Below, piece by piece: positions 24,328 through 32,288 of a stretch of DNA of 32,331 nt. The notes beneath the pieces are model-generated. The model saw nothing but the letters and a program-made list of their open reading frames with translations, ran no database searches and was not told the origin of the DNA. The stretch is from contig NZ_AFWV01000024.1 of the NCBI RefSeq assembly GCF_000223985.1, forward strand, positions 1-32,331, read 5' to 3'. The stretch is from Thiocapsa marina 5811 (GTDB lineage Bacteria > Pseudomonadota > Gammaproteobacteria > Chromatiales > Chromatiaceae). Numbering within the stretch: position 1 is the first letter of the stretch; the number at the start of each line of letters is the position of its first letter. The position numbers and the translations under genes were made by a program.

Positions 24328-26169
24328 ATGTCCGTCAACGCTTGGCTCAAGTCTCACCGTCCGCTTGCCGGAGCTGCGCTCAAGCGCACCATCGGGCTGG
24401 GGGTGGGGCAGGGGCTGCTCGCCATCGCACAAGCCTGGTTCCTTGCCCTGATCCTGAACGCCGTGATCTTCGAGGGGGCGGGTCTGACCGAAATCGGGCA
24501 TTTGATGGCGGTCCTGCTCGGGCTGTTCTTGATGCGCGGCTTGATCGTCTGGTTGGGCGAGCGCTCGGCCTTCCAAGCCGCTGCCTTGGTCCGTACCGGA
24601 TTGCGTGATCAGGTGTTTCGCCACCTGCAACGACTCGGCCCGCGCTACCTGGCCAACGAGCGCAGCGGTGCCTTGGTCGAGATGCTCACCAAGGGGATCG
24701 ATGATCTTGAGGGCTATTACGCACGCTTTCTCCCGGCGATGACCCTGACGATGATCCTGCCCGTGGTGATCCTGGTCGTGGTCTTTCCGGCGGACTGGGT
24801 TGCCGGTGCGGTCATGCTGGTCACCGCGCCGCTGATCCCGCTCTTCATGATCCTCATCGGATCGAGTGCGCAGTCTAAGAATCAGCGCCAATGGAAGGAG
24901 CTTGCCCGCATGAGCTCGCACTTCCTCGACGTCATTCAGGGACTGACGACCCTGAAGCTCTTCGGGGCGAGCCGCAGCGAGGCGGACGAGGTCGCGCGCA
25001 TCTCCAATGCCTACCGCAGCAGCACCATGCAGGTCTTGCGGGTCGCCTTTCTCTCCTCGGCCGTTCTCGAGTTCTTCGCCGCCATCGGTATCGCCATCAT
25101 CGCGGTGTTCGTCGGCTTTCGGCTCTACGGGCTGGTGATGCCGCTGCCGGAGTGGCTGATGGCGCTCCCCGAGATCACCTATCTGCAGGGACTCTTCATC
25201 CTGATGTTGGCGCCCGAGTTCTATGCCCCCTTACGCAATATGGGGACCCAGTATCACGCGCGCATGGCCGCCGCCGCTGCCGCCGAGCAGATGATTCTCG
25301 TGCTGGATGCCGAGCCGGAGCCGCGGTCCGCGCCCGACGCGAACGCACCCGATCGGGCCGCATCCGGTCATGCCTCGCTGCGCGCCGCGCGCCCCTTCGG
25401 TCTGCGTTTTCAGGACGTGCATTTCAGCTACGAAGCGGGCCGCGATGCGCTTCGCGGAATGGACTTCGAGGTCCCCGCAGGCGCCTGGGTCGCGCTGGTC
25501 GGCACCAGCGGGGCCGGCAAGACGACCGTGATCAACCTCCTGCTGGGGTTTCTCTCGCCGACCTCGGGGCGGATCTTGATCGGCGATCAGGCACTCGCTG
25601 ACCTCGACCTCGAGGAGTGGCGCAGCCATCTCGCCTGGGTCCCGCAGCAGCCGCGTCTCTTCCAAGGGACGATCGGCGACAACATCCGGCTCGGCCGCCC
25701 GGATGCGGATCTCGAGTCGGTCCGTGCGGCGGCCCGTCGCGCGCGTGCCGCCGACTTCATCGAGGCATTGCCCGCCGGCTACGACAACCTGGTCGGCGAG
25801 CGCGGTGCCGGTCTCTCGGGCGGTCAGATCCAACGCATTGCACTCGCCCGTGCCTTCTTGCGCAACGCCCCGCTGGTCATCCTGGACGAGGCGACAGCCA
25901 ACCTCGATCCGGAGAGCGAGCGTCTGGTCCAGGAGGGCATCGAGGAGCTGGCCAAGGGTCGCACCCTCTTGGTCGTCGCCCATCGACTCGCGACCGTGCG
26001 CCGCGCCGACCGCATCCTGGTGCTCGAGTCCGGCCGCGTCGCCGAGTCCGGGACCCACGAGACCCTCTCCGCGTCTAACGGGATCTACGCCCGGATGATC
26101 GCGGCTTACGGCCACGCCGCACCGGCGCAGGTCGACCCTTGGAATCCGGAGCGGGAGGACGACCGATGA
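24328..26169 (+). CDS. cydD: CydD, ABC exporter subunit for glutathione/cysteine (cytochrome bd assembly)
   Basis: CydDC exports reduced thiols to the periplasm and is needed to assemble cytochrome bd oxidase. The 613-residue CydD has an N-terminal six-helix membrane domain (starting RTIGLGVGQGLLAIAQAWFLA) and a C-terminal ATPase. The ATPase shows Walker A GTSGAGKTT, signature LSGGQ, Walker B VILDEAT and H-loop VAHR, all intact. The start at ATG 24328 matches the usual N-terminus; upstream in-frame codons lack family similarity. The stop overlaps the cydC start (ATGA at 26166-26169). cydAB are not in the window. Confidence 0.93.
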   Translation: MSVNAWLKSHRPLAGAALKRTIGLGVGQGLLAIAQAWFLALILNAVIFEGAGLTEIGHLMAVLLGLFLMRGLIVWLGERSAFQAAALVRTGLRDQVFRHLQRLGPRYLANERSGALVEMLTKGIDDLEGYYARFLPAMTLTMILPVVILVVVFPADWVAGAVMLVTAPLIPLFMILIGSSAQSKNQRQWKELARMSSHFLDVIQGLTTLKLFGASRSEADEVARISNAYRSSTMQVLRVAFLSSAVLEFFAAIGIAIIAVFVGFRLYGLVMPLPEWLMALPEITYLQGLFILMLAPEFYAPLRNMGTQYHARMAAAAAAEQMILVLDAEPEPRSAPDANAPDRAASGHASLRAARPFGLRFQDVHFSYEAGRDALRGMDFEVPAGAWVALVGTSGAGKTTVINLLLGFLSPTSGRILIGDQALADLDLEEWRSHLAWVPQQPRLFQGTIGDNIRLGRPDADLESVRAAARRARAADFIEALPAGYDNLVGERGAGLSGGQIQRIALARAFLRNAPLVILDEATANLDPESERLVQEGIEELAKGRTLLVVAHRLATVRRADRILVLESGRVAESGTHETLSASNGIYARMIAAYGHAAPAQVDPWNPEREDDR

Positions 26170-27899
26170 AGGAGCTGTTGCGTCTCTGGAGCCTGTTTCG
26201 GCCCTACCGCGGATGGATGATTGCCGGCACCCTGATCGCCCTTCTGACCCTGATCGCCAACGTCGCGCTCATGGCCTTGGCCGGCTGGTTCATCACCGCC
26301 ATGGCGGTGGCCGGTGTCGCCGGGGTTGCCATCAACTACTTCGCGCCCGCCGCCCTGATCCGCCTGAGTGCGGTCATGCGCACGGCCGGCCGCTATGCCG
26401 AGCGGCTGATCAACCACGAGGCCACCTTCCGGCTGATCGCCGAGCTGCGGGTCTGGTTCTACCGCCATCTCGAGCCGCTGGCCCCGGCGCGCCTGCAGCA
26501 GTATCACAGCGGCGATCTGCTGAGCCGCATCCGTGCCGACATCGACGCCTTGGACAACCTCTACGTGCGCGTGCTGGTGCCCGTGGCGGTCGCTGCCATC
26601 AGTGCGGTGCTCTTCTTCGTCTTCCTGTTGCTTCACGACCCGCTGCTGGCGCTCTCCGGGCTTGCCTTCCTGCTGATCGCCGGTGTCGTCCTGCCCGTCT
26701 GGTCGCAGGGTCGCGGTCAGGCGCCCGGCCGTCGGCTCGCCGAGGACGAGGCCGAGCTGCGCGCGGCCGTCATCGACGGTGTTCAGAGCATGGCCGAGCT
26801 AACGGTCTACGGGGCCAACGCACGCCAGGCCGAACGGGTCGACGCCCTGGGGCGGCGCCTGATCGCCGATCAGGCCCGTTTGAGCAGCGATCACGGCATC
26901 ACCCAAGCGGGGGTGGGTCTGAGCGCGAGCCTGAGCCTTTGGGTGCTGCTCTGGCTGGCCATCCCCATGGTGCACGACGGCACCCTGATGCCGCCGCAGC
27001 TGGCCATGCTTGCACTCTTCACGCTTGCGAGCTTCGAGGCCGTCGCGCCATTGCCGCAGGCCTTCCAGCTTCTCGGGCGGACACTGGCCGCGGCGCGGCG
27101 GATCTTCGCCATCGTCGATACCGATCCGCCGGTTGTCGAGCCGACCACGCCCTCGCCCCGGCCGGAGCGCTTCGACATCCGCTTCAACGGTGTCGGATTC
27201 AGCTACCCGGGTGCCGCGACACCGGCCGTCGCCGACATCGACCTCGAAGTCCCGGAGGGCACCCGCGCCGCAGTCGTCGGCGCCACCGGCTCGGGCAAGA
27301 GCACGCTCTTCAACCTGCTGCTGCGCTTCTGGGAGCCGGATGCCGGAGAGATCAGCATCGGAGGTCACTCCATCACCAACTTCCGCGGCGACGACCTGCG
27401 CACCCATATCGCGGTGGTCAGCCAGCAGACCTATCTCTTCGACACCACCATCCGCGAGAACCTGCAGATCGCTGCACCCGCGGCCACGCAGGAGGCGATC
27501 GAGGCCGCTTGCCGCGTCGCCCAGATCCACGACTTCATCAGCGAGCTGCCCGACGGCTACGGCACCTGGGTGGGGGAGACCGGCGTGCGTCTCTCCGGCG
27601 GACAGGCCCGGCGGATCGCCGTCGCCCGCGCCCTGCTCAAGGATGCCCCCATCCTGCTGCTGGACGAGCCCACCGAGGGTCTGGATGCCGAGACCGAGCG
27701 CAGCCTCATGCAGGCACTCGACCGGCTCATGGTCGGGCGCACCGTGCTGCTCATCACCCACCGTCCCGCCGGGCTGGACTGGGTCGACCGCGTCCTGGTT
27801 CTCGATAACGGACGCGAGGTCGCGCGCGGTGACTCCAACGTCATCCCGGAAGCCACGCAGGGGGCCTTGCTGCGGGACGCCGCGGGTGCGGTGGCGTAA
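26166..27899 (+). CDS. cydC: CydC, second subunit of the thiol exporter
   Basis: This is the 577-residue partner of CydD. The membrane domain starts LLRLWSLFRPYRGWMIAGTL, and the conserved LSRIRADIDALDNLYVRVL coupling region is present. The ATPase domain has Walker A GATGSGKST, LSGGQ, Walker B ILLLDEPTEGLD and H-loop ITHR, so both CydDC sites look competent. The ATG at 26166 overlaps the cydD stop. A palindromic repeat of the type found in the nif operon begins 12 bp after the stop. Confidence 0.94.
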   Translation: MKELLRLWSLFRPYRGWMIAGTLIALLTLIANVALMALAGWFITAMAVAGVAGVAINYFAPAALIRLSAVMRTAGRYAERLINHEATFRLIAELRVWFYRHLEPLAPARLQQYHSGDLLSRIRADIDALDNLYVRVLVPVAVAAISAVLFFVFLLLHDPLLALSGLAFLLIAGVVLPVWSQGRGQAPGRRLAEDEAELRAAVIDGVQSMAELTVYGANARQAERVDALGRRLIADQARLSSDHGITQAGVGLSASLSLWVLLWLAIPMVHDGTLMPPQLAMLALFTLASFEAVAPLPQAFQLLGRTLAAARRIFAIVDTDPPVVEPTTPSPRPERFDIRFNGVGFSYPGAATPAVADIDLEVPEGTRAAVVGATGSGKSTLFNLLLRFWEPDAGEISIGGHSITNFRGDDLRTHIAVVSQQTYLFDTTIRENLQIAAPAATQEAIEAACRVAQIHDFISELPDGYGTWVGETGVRLSGGQARRIAVARALLKDAPILLLDEPTEGLDAETERSLMQALDRLMVGRTVLLITHRPAGLDWVDRVLVLDNGREVARGDSNVIPEATQGALLRDAAGAVA

Positions 27900-27911
27900 G
27901 CTGTTGGCGAG

Positions 27912-27998
27912 CTAAACCGCGTCTGGCGTAGCATGCGTCGTTCTTGGATTGGATCGGGTAGGGCCGAGACCACGAGTGTTGGAGCCGACGCGGTTTAG
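27912..27998. repeat. Palindromic intergenic repeat, copy 3
   Basis: CTAAACCGCGTC (27912-27923) and GACGCGGTTTAG (27987-27998) are perfect 12-bp inverted ends of an 87-bp element just after cydC. The block GCGTAGCATGCGTCGTT inside it resembles copy 2 (GCGTGGTATGCGTCGTG). Size, ends and position after a gene match the two nif copies. Confidence 0.8.
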
Positions 27999-28127
27999 GA
28001 TTCTGGAAATATGGCTGTTAAACCGTTTCACCGCCGAGGCGCGGGGTGTGCTCACGGTTTGACTCAGGCGTAACCGACACTATTGTTCTGGACACGGTTC
28101 AGCACAGCCCGGCACAGGACCATCCTC

Positions 28128-28697
28128 ATGACGCAGCCCGCGGCGCTTCTTCACATCGGTCTCGACGACTATCTCCAAGGCGAGCTGGCCAGCGACATCC
28201 GCCATGAGTATGTCGCCGGTCAGGTCTTCGCCATGGCGGGAGCCGGCGAGGCGCACAATCGGATCAGCCTGAACATTGCGTTTCACCTGCGCGCAGCGAC
28301 CCGCGGCACGCCCTGCGGCGTCTTCATCAGTGACATGAAGGTGCGGGTGGCGGCACACGAGGCCTTCTATTACCCCGACGTGCTCTTGACCTGCGATCCG
28401 CACGACCGGGAATCGCTCTACAAGACATCGCCCTGTCTGATCGCCGAGGTGCTCTCGCCCTCGACCGAGATCATCGACCGTCGTGAAAAGCTCATCGCCT
28501 ACCGGACCCTACCGTCCCTGCGCGATTATCTGCTGGTCGCACAGGACAGCCGCCGCGTGGAACGGTTTCGGCGCACGGAGGCGGGGGACTGGCGCCACGA
28601 GATCCTCGAGGACGGTGACCTGGCCTTCACCTGCGGCGACCTCGAGGTGCGCATGTCCGTGGCCGACCTATACGAAGACGTCGTGCTTGAGGGTTGA
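28128..28697 (+). CDS. Uma2-family (DUF820) PD-(D/E)XK nuclease-like protein
   Basis: The 189-residue protein of the Uma2 family has a restriction-endonuclease-like fold. Family marks are IRHEYVAGQVFAMAGAGEAHNRI, the strand FYYPDVLLTCD with the metal-binding Asp, and PCLIAEVLSPSTEIIDRREKL with the catalytic Glu region. I start at ATG 28128 (TQPAALLHIGLDDYL); the open frame from 28083 adds 15 poor residues. These genes are numerous in cyanobacteria and purple bacteria and often travel with mobile DNA; their role is unknown. Confidence 0.88.
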   Translation: MTQPAALLHIGLDDYLQGELASDIRHEYVAGQVFAMAGAGEAHNRISLNIAFHLRAATRGTPCGVFISDMKVRVAAHEAFYYPDVLLTCDPHDRESLYKTSPCLIAEVLSPSTEIIDRREKLIAYRTLPSLRDYLLVAQDSRRVERFRRTEAGDWRHEILEDGDLAFTCGDLEVRMSVADLYEDVVLEG

Positions 28698-28768
28698 ACC
28701 CGAAAGAGCCTGAGCCGGAACGGGGCTCGTGCAGCACTGCGGAAGACTCGATACCGCCTCCCGGGTAC

Positions 28769-28810
28769 GCCGACTTCAGTCGGCACCGGGGGAGGCGGAC
28801 TTCAGTCCGT
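28769..28810. repeat. Pair of GACTTCAGTC palindromes
   Basis: GCCGACTTCAGTCGGC (28769-28784) and GCGGACTTCAGTCCGT (28795-28810) are two near-identical short palindromes with the same GACTTCAGTC core, 26 bp apart. This looks like a dispersed intergenic repeat pair between the Uma2 and DUF1275 genes. Confidence 0.65.
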
Positions 28811-28968
28811 CGTGGACCCAAGCTCGAATGGCTTCGGAAATTGTGCGGCTTTGCACTCGGTGGCGGACCGGGCATTGGATCGGATCATGTCTGCCGCGTC
28901 GGGATGTCGCCGAGCAAGCGCCTCTACGTCGCCGATCTCCACATCGGTGCACCTGATTTGGACCGCAC

Positions 28969-29691
28969 ATGCGTTGGCGCTCCGAGATCTCGCCGCTCTT
29001 GTTGACCCTCGCCGCGGCCGGCGTGGACGCAATTGTCATCCTCGGCTTCAATGTCCTCACCGCCGCCCAGACGGGAAACACCGTTCTGCTGGCGGTCGCC
29101 GTTGCGCGTGGCGATGCGGAGACCGGGTCGAGTGCCGCCGTCTCGGTCGCTGCATTCGTCGCGGGCGCGATTGTCGGGGAGCTTCTGTGCGGTCGGCCGG
29201 GGTCGGGTCGTCGGCGCGCGCCGGTCATCCTGCACGCACTGCTGATCGAGATGCTCCTGCTGATCGCCCTGCTGCTGCTTTGGTTGCTCACCGAACCCGC
29301 CGCCGGCCGCTCCGCGATCGCGCTCGCCGCATCGGCCATGGGGATCCAAAGCGCCGCCGTACTCCGGTTGCAGGGTCCCTCGACCACCTACATCACCGGG
29401 ATGTTGGCGACCTTCACTACCGGATATGTCCGCTGGATCCGAGCCGGTCAAGTCCGCCGTCCCCGGTCCCGGTCGGCCGAGTCGAATGCGCAACCGCCCG
29501 ACCGCCTACCCTGGCGCAACGGCCTCATCTGGGTGGTCTACCTGAGCGGCGCCATCGCGTGCGGAATACTCTTCCTCCGGTCAGGCGTGCTCGCCCTTCT
29601 AGTCCCGATCGCGGCCATCTGCGCGGTCATCGCCATCGAACTCCCGGCACCGGCCGCGGAGACGGGCGACGGCGCCCGGAACCATCGTTAG
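28969..29691 (+). CDS. DUF1275 (YoaK-type) membrane protein
   Basis: This 240-residue integral membrane protein of the YoaK/DUF1275 family has six or seven hydrophobic helices. The family hallmark GFNVLTAAQTGNTVLLAVA is near the N-terminus and GIQSAAVLRLQGPSTTYITGMLATFT in the middle. The function is unknown; some relatives are assumed to be transporters. The ATG has only a weak GGA upstream. Confidence 0.87.
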   Translation: MRWRSEISPLLLTLAAAGVDAIVILGFNVLTAAQTGNTVLLAVAVARGDAETGSSAAVSVAAFVAGAIVGELLCGRPGSGRRRAPVILHALLIEMLLLIALLLLWLLTEPAAGRSAIALAASAMGIQSAAVLRLQGPSTTYITGMLATFTTGYVRWIRAGQVRRPRSRSAESNAQPPDRLPWRNGLIWVVYLSGAIACGILFLRSGVLALLVPIAAICAVIAIELPAPAAETGDGARNHR

Positions 29692-29711
29692 CCGGACGGC
29701 TTCCCGTAATT

Positions 29712-30293
29712 TTACCCGGTACCTTTTCCACGCGCCGCTAGGCGAGCCTTTTCGCCGAATCGCGATCCGCGCAGGTCAGCGATGTCCGTCCCGTCCGGCT
29801 CGCCGATGAAGCGATCTTGGTCCGAAACCAGCTCCAAGAGCGGTCGCACGCTGACGATCTCGTCGTCCGCTGCGGCCAGATGGGCGCGGGCGCTCGACCA
29901 CGGCCAGTCCTGCGGCCGTCCACTGAGCCGCGCGCGGACGGGATTTCGCTCGACAGACCTGGCAGCGGCGATGAGATGCCGCTCGTCCATCACGAACGAG
30001 TGAAAACGTTCCTGCCAAAGGTGCCCTCGCCAGCCTTCCCGGAAATTGATCCTGCGGGTGTAGCGACGGTGCGCCTCGCCCAGCGCATCACGCAACCCGA
30101 GCTCATCGCCCCGGACCAGGATCGGATGCACATGATTCGGCATGAGACAGTAGCCGAGCACCTGCGTGCCGCACGCGCGACAGGATGTCGACAGCAATCG
30201 CCGATACTCGGCGTAGGCCTTATCGCCAAAAAAGGTCCGCTGCCGTCGATGACCGCGTTGTGTCACATGATGTGGAAGCCCGGGAACAACCAC
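29712..30293 (-). pseudogene. Decayed REP-associated Y1 transposase (RAYT)
   Basis: The frame encodes 193 residues of an IS200-like Y1 transposase: VVVPGLPHHVTQRGHRRQ, the HUH segment CLMPNHVHPILV, and a conserved WRGHLWQERFHSFVMDE region. Two key elements are damaged. The usual MARLPR start can be read upstream (30294-30311), but the ATG is AAG, preceded by an in-frame stop, leaving only an internal GTG at 30293. The catalytic tyrosine in the YxxxN motif (normally RYVERNPVRA) is serine here (codon at 29955-29957). The reading frame is otherwise open, so the loss looks recent. Confidence 0.8.
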
Positions 30294-30330
30294 TCTGGGA
30301 AGTCTTGCCTTGGATCAGCTAGCCGCACGT

Positions 30331-30350
30331 CACGGAAACGTCGTTTCGTG
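30331..30350. repeat. Short hairpin upstream of the decayed RAYT
   Basis: CACGGAAACGTCGTTTCGTG folds into a short hairpin with one bulged G. It lies 20 bp above the lost RAYT start and may be a REP-type end or part of the preceding cassette boundary. Confidence 0.4.
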
Positions 30351-30414
30351 TTCTAACCGATCCGGGTCATCTCGTCGAGGGCATTAAGTAAACTGTCCGG
30401 GGAACTCGGGGCTC

Positions 30415-30477
30415 GTCCAACAAACGGTTCAGACCGTCGCTCGCTGCGCTCGGACGCTCTAACCTTATTCGTTAGGC
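30415..30477 (-). other. attC-like recombination site after hicB (integron cassette boundary)
   Basis: On the minus strand a 63-bp segment starts with GCCTAAC (30471-30477, fits RYYYAAC) and ends with GTTGGAC (30415-30421, fits GTTRRRY). Inside, GGTTAGA near the left end can pair with TCTGAACC near the right end, leaving one unpaired base, as attC L boxes do. The TAA of GCCTAAC is the hicB stop codon, a classic feature of integron gene cassettes. No integrase gene is visible, so this would be an integrase-less cassette cluster. Confidence 0.55.
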
Positions 30478-30711
30478 GACATCTTGTAGTCTGTTTGCCA
30501 GGTCATGGCCGGCGGTTGGCGCTGGCAGAGGCTTGCCGTCCTGGTGATACAGCGCGATCACCTCGTCTACGAGATCGCAGAGTTCCCGAAAAACGGCAAT
30601 CTCGTCGCTGCCGTGGCAACCACCGAACATAAGTCCAGGGCAACTGCCAATGTAACACTGGTCTTCGTCAGACCACTCGACGACTTTCGCGTAACGGTCA
30701 CTTTCCTTCAC
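30472..30711 (-). CDS. hicB: HicB-family antitoxin
   Basis: The 79-residue protein has the HicB N-terminal fold (YAKVVEWSDEDQCYIGSCPGLM, then GCHGSDEIAVFRELCDLVDEVIALYHQDGKPLPAP). It lacks a long C-terminal DNA-binding domain, so it may neutralise HicA without strong autorepression. The start is GTG 30711 with GGAGG 6 bases upstream, inside the end of hicA, which it overlaps by 14 bp. The stop codon lies in an attC-like site. Confidence 0.88.
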   Translation of the reverse strand: MKESDRYAKVVEWSDEDQCYIGSCPGLMFGGCHGSDEIAVFRELCDLVDEVIALYHQDGKPLPAPTAGHDLANRLQDVA

Positions 30712-30904
30712 GCTCAGCCTCCGCTATTGCTCGTTGTACGGCTCGGACGAGGTATTGCTTTGCATCGTCACCTAACTTCCCCGGAACCGTGATTGGCTTT
30801 GCGACACTCGGGTGAACGAAATTTCGGTGACTCCCTTTGCCGCCGCGATTCACGAAGCCAGCTTTCTCAAGACTCGACACGAGCTCTCTGATCTTCGGTG
30901 GCAA
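30698..30904 (-). CDS. hicA: HicA-family mRNA interferase toxin
   Basis: HicA degrades mRNA in a ribosome-independent way until bound by HicB. The 68-residue product has the dsRBD-like fold with GGKGSHRNFVHP, His26 being the catalytic residue, and KPITVPGKLGDDAKQYLVRAVQRAI. The start is TTG 30903 (30902-30904), with GGAG 8 bases upstream. Toxin-first order with a downstream overlapping hicB is normal for this family. Confidence 0.9.
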   Translation of the reverse strand: MPPKIRELVSSLEKAGFVNRGGKGSHRNFVHPSVAKPITVPGKLGDDAKQYLVRAVQRAIAEAEREGK

Positions 30905-30928
30905 ATGGGATACTCCGTGTTCTTCATT

Positions 30929-30952
30929 GCCTAACGCCTGAGCTAAGCGGTC
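30929..30952 (-). other. Half attC-like site between the GIY-YIG gene and hicA
   Basis: Read on the minus strand, the stretch GCTTAGCTCAGGCGTTAGGC ends in a perfect GTTRRRY box (GTTAGGC) preceded by an L-box-like sequence, as at the 3' end of many attC sites. It begins a few bases after the GIY-YIG stop and ends 25 bases before the hicA start. I could not find a matching RYYYAAC left box, so the site is partial or degenerate. Confidence 0.45.
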
Positions 30953-30955
30953 GCA

Positions 30956-31246
30956 TCAATCGCGATACTTCGGCCACCGGTTGTAGCCGACTGATGGATC
31001 GTTTGATTTGTACTTGCGAATGAACTCGACTTCTTTCGCCGCAAGCTCCGCCTCTGAGGCATCTGCCGACTCCCAAAGGATCTGCTTGCGGATCGTGTAG
31101 TCGTGCCGGATCTCGATTGGCAACTTGGCGAAATCGGCATTGACCGTCTCCATGTCTGGGCTGCCGTAGTAGCGATAGCTACCGACGCTGTCCTTGCCGA
31201 CGTAAATCTTCCCGGTTGGATAGGCGATGAGGTAGACCTGTTTCAA
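30956..31246 (-). CDS. Small GIY-YIG-like nuclease
   Basis: The 96-residue protein begins KQVYLIAYPTGKIYVGKDSVGSYRYYG, fitting a GIY-YIG nuclease core with YLI and KIYVG strands. EAELAAKEVEFIRKYKSNDPSVGYNRWP holds the likely catalytic Glu and conserved Asn. It has no further domain. The start is TTG 31244-31246; there is no in-frame ATG. It is placed between attC-like boundaries, so it could be a cassette gene. It may be a homing-type or repair nuclease; the role is unknown. Confidence 0.7.
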   Translation of the reverse strand: MKQVYLIAYPTGKIYVGKDSVGSYRYYGSPDMETVNADFAKLPIEIRHDYTIRKQILWESADASEAELAAKEVEFIRKYKSNDPSVGYNRWPKYRD

Positions 31247-31270
31247 GTTTGCCTAGCCGCTTCCAATGGG

Positions 31271-31294
31271 TCCTAACGTTAAACCTAAGCCGAG
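31271..31294 (-). other. Possible degenerate attC right end beside the RAYT
   Basis: The minus strand reads GGCTTAGGTTTAACGTTAGG, similar in layout to the GCTTAGCTCAGGCGTTAGGC half-site at 30929-30952, but the last base of the GTTRRRY box does not fit. It lies between the GIY-YIG start and the inverted repeat of the RAYT element, which may have split an attC site. Confidence 0.3.
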
Positions 31295-31306
31295 GGTGTG
31301 ACGGTT

Positions 31307-32161
31307 TCAGGTCTTGCCTTTTGCCTCTTTGGCTGCGCGAGCGATGCGGCTGACCCGCGCGTAATGCAAGCCAAAATGGCTTCCGATTTCTTTCAGAGCG
31401 TATCCGCCGCTGGCGTACGCTGCTGCAATGGCTTGGTCTCGATCGCGGTACCGGCTGACGTACTCGGCCAGCGGCTTGGCGGGTGGGCGCCGCTGCGCGA
31501 GGGGGACTTCGCCTAAGTCCCGGTCGTTCGGCACCCGGCGGCTGAGTTCTTCAACGAACGCGTCCGATCCGAGGAAGACCTGTTGCTTCAACTGCTCCCA
31601 AGGGCCGGCCTGTCCGATGCCCTCGGCGACGAAGCGTCGATAGCGAGCAACGGCAGCCTCTTCGCTCGAGCCAAAGGCCGACAGTAACCAATCCCGGCAC
31701 AGCCAATCCGGACAGGGTGCATGATCCGTCGTCGCTAAGTAACTGCTCCACGGCCAATCCTGCGGTCGCTCGACCATGCGCGCCCGCACCGGATTCAAGA
31801 CGATGTAACGCGCCAACTCCTTCAGGTAGGTCTCCTTCTGGACGATGATCGCTTTGTAGCGCCCCTGGAAGACGTGTCCGCAACGTCCGTGTGAATCGTT
31901 GAAGCGCCGCGTGTAGACGCCGTTGAGTTGCCGCATGCCCCGGGACAAGTTCGCATCGGGCGTCTCCATCAACAAGTGGTAGTGGTTCGACATTAAGCAG
32001 TAAGCGTGTCCCCGCCAGTTGAAGCGCTCACAGACTTCAGCAAGCAGCGCAAGGAACATCTGCCGGTCCCCGTCACCCCGATAGATGTCCTCGCGCGCAT
32101 CACCGCGCGAAGTGATGTGGTACAGAGCGCCGGGAAACTCGATTCTGAGAGGGCGAGCCAT
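31307..32161 (-). CDS. REP-associated Y1 transposase (RAYT) with C-terminal helix-turn-helix
   Basis: The 284-residue transposase starts MARPLRIEFPGALYHITSRG. The HUH motif is in CLMSNHYHLLMET, and the catalytic tyrosine is intact in ARYIVLNPVRARM (YxxxN). The C-terminal part (about residues 240-280, SGGYALKEIGSHFGLHYARVSRI) is a helix-turn-helix of the DnaA type. RAYTs process single-stranded palindromes of the REP type. Perfect inverted repeats lie at both ends of the gene, and the TGA stop is the first three bases of the left one. Confidence 0.92.
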   Translation of the reverse strand: MARPLRIEFPGALYHITSRGDAREDIYRGDGDRQMFLALLAEVCERFNWRGHAYCLMSNHYHLLMETPDANLSRGMRQLNGVYTRRFNDSHGRCGHVFQGRYKAIIVQKETYLKELARYIVLNPVRARMVERPQDWPWSSYLATTDHAPCPDWLCRDWLLSAFGSSEEAAVARYRRFVAEGIGQAGPWEQLKQQVFLGSDAFVEELSRRVPNDRDLGEVPLAQRRPPAKPLAEYVSRYRDRDQAIAAAYASGGYALKEIGSHFGLHYARVSRIARAAKEAKGKT

Positions 32162-32202
32162 GTCGCAAGCCTAGCTCGGAACGGGCAAAAGGCAAGACCT
32201 GA
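31307..32202. mobile_element. RAYT unit bounded by a perfect 19-bp inverted repeat
   Basis: TCAGGTCTTGCCTTTTGCC (31307-31325) and its exact reverse complement (32184-32202) frame the transposase gene. The left copy overlaps the gene's last codons and stop; the right copy lies 22 bp before the ATG. These are candidate REP/terminal sequences recognised by the transposase, giving an 896-bp unit. No target duplication was seen. Confidence 0.8.
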
Positions 32203-32288
32203 TAAGCATCTAGCCGACCCCGCCCGTGGGCCTACAGTTAAGGTAGAAGAAAAGACCTGAGCTGGAGACCCGGCAGGAGGAGTCGACG

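Noticed and set aside
28694-29005. Open frame between the Uma2 and DUF1275 genes
   Set aside because: It covers the GACTTCAGTC palindromes and overlaps the DUF1275 start; no domain, no clear start signal.
29712-32161. The two Y1 transposases as two copies of one element
   Set aside because: Their proteins are of different length and clearly different sequence, and only the right one has the 19-bp inverted ends.
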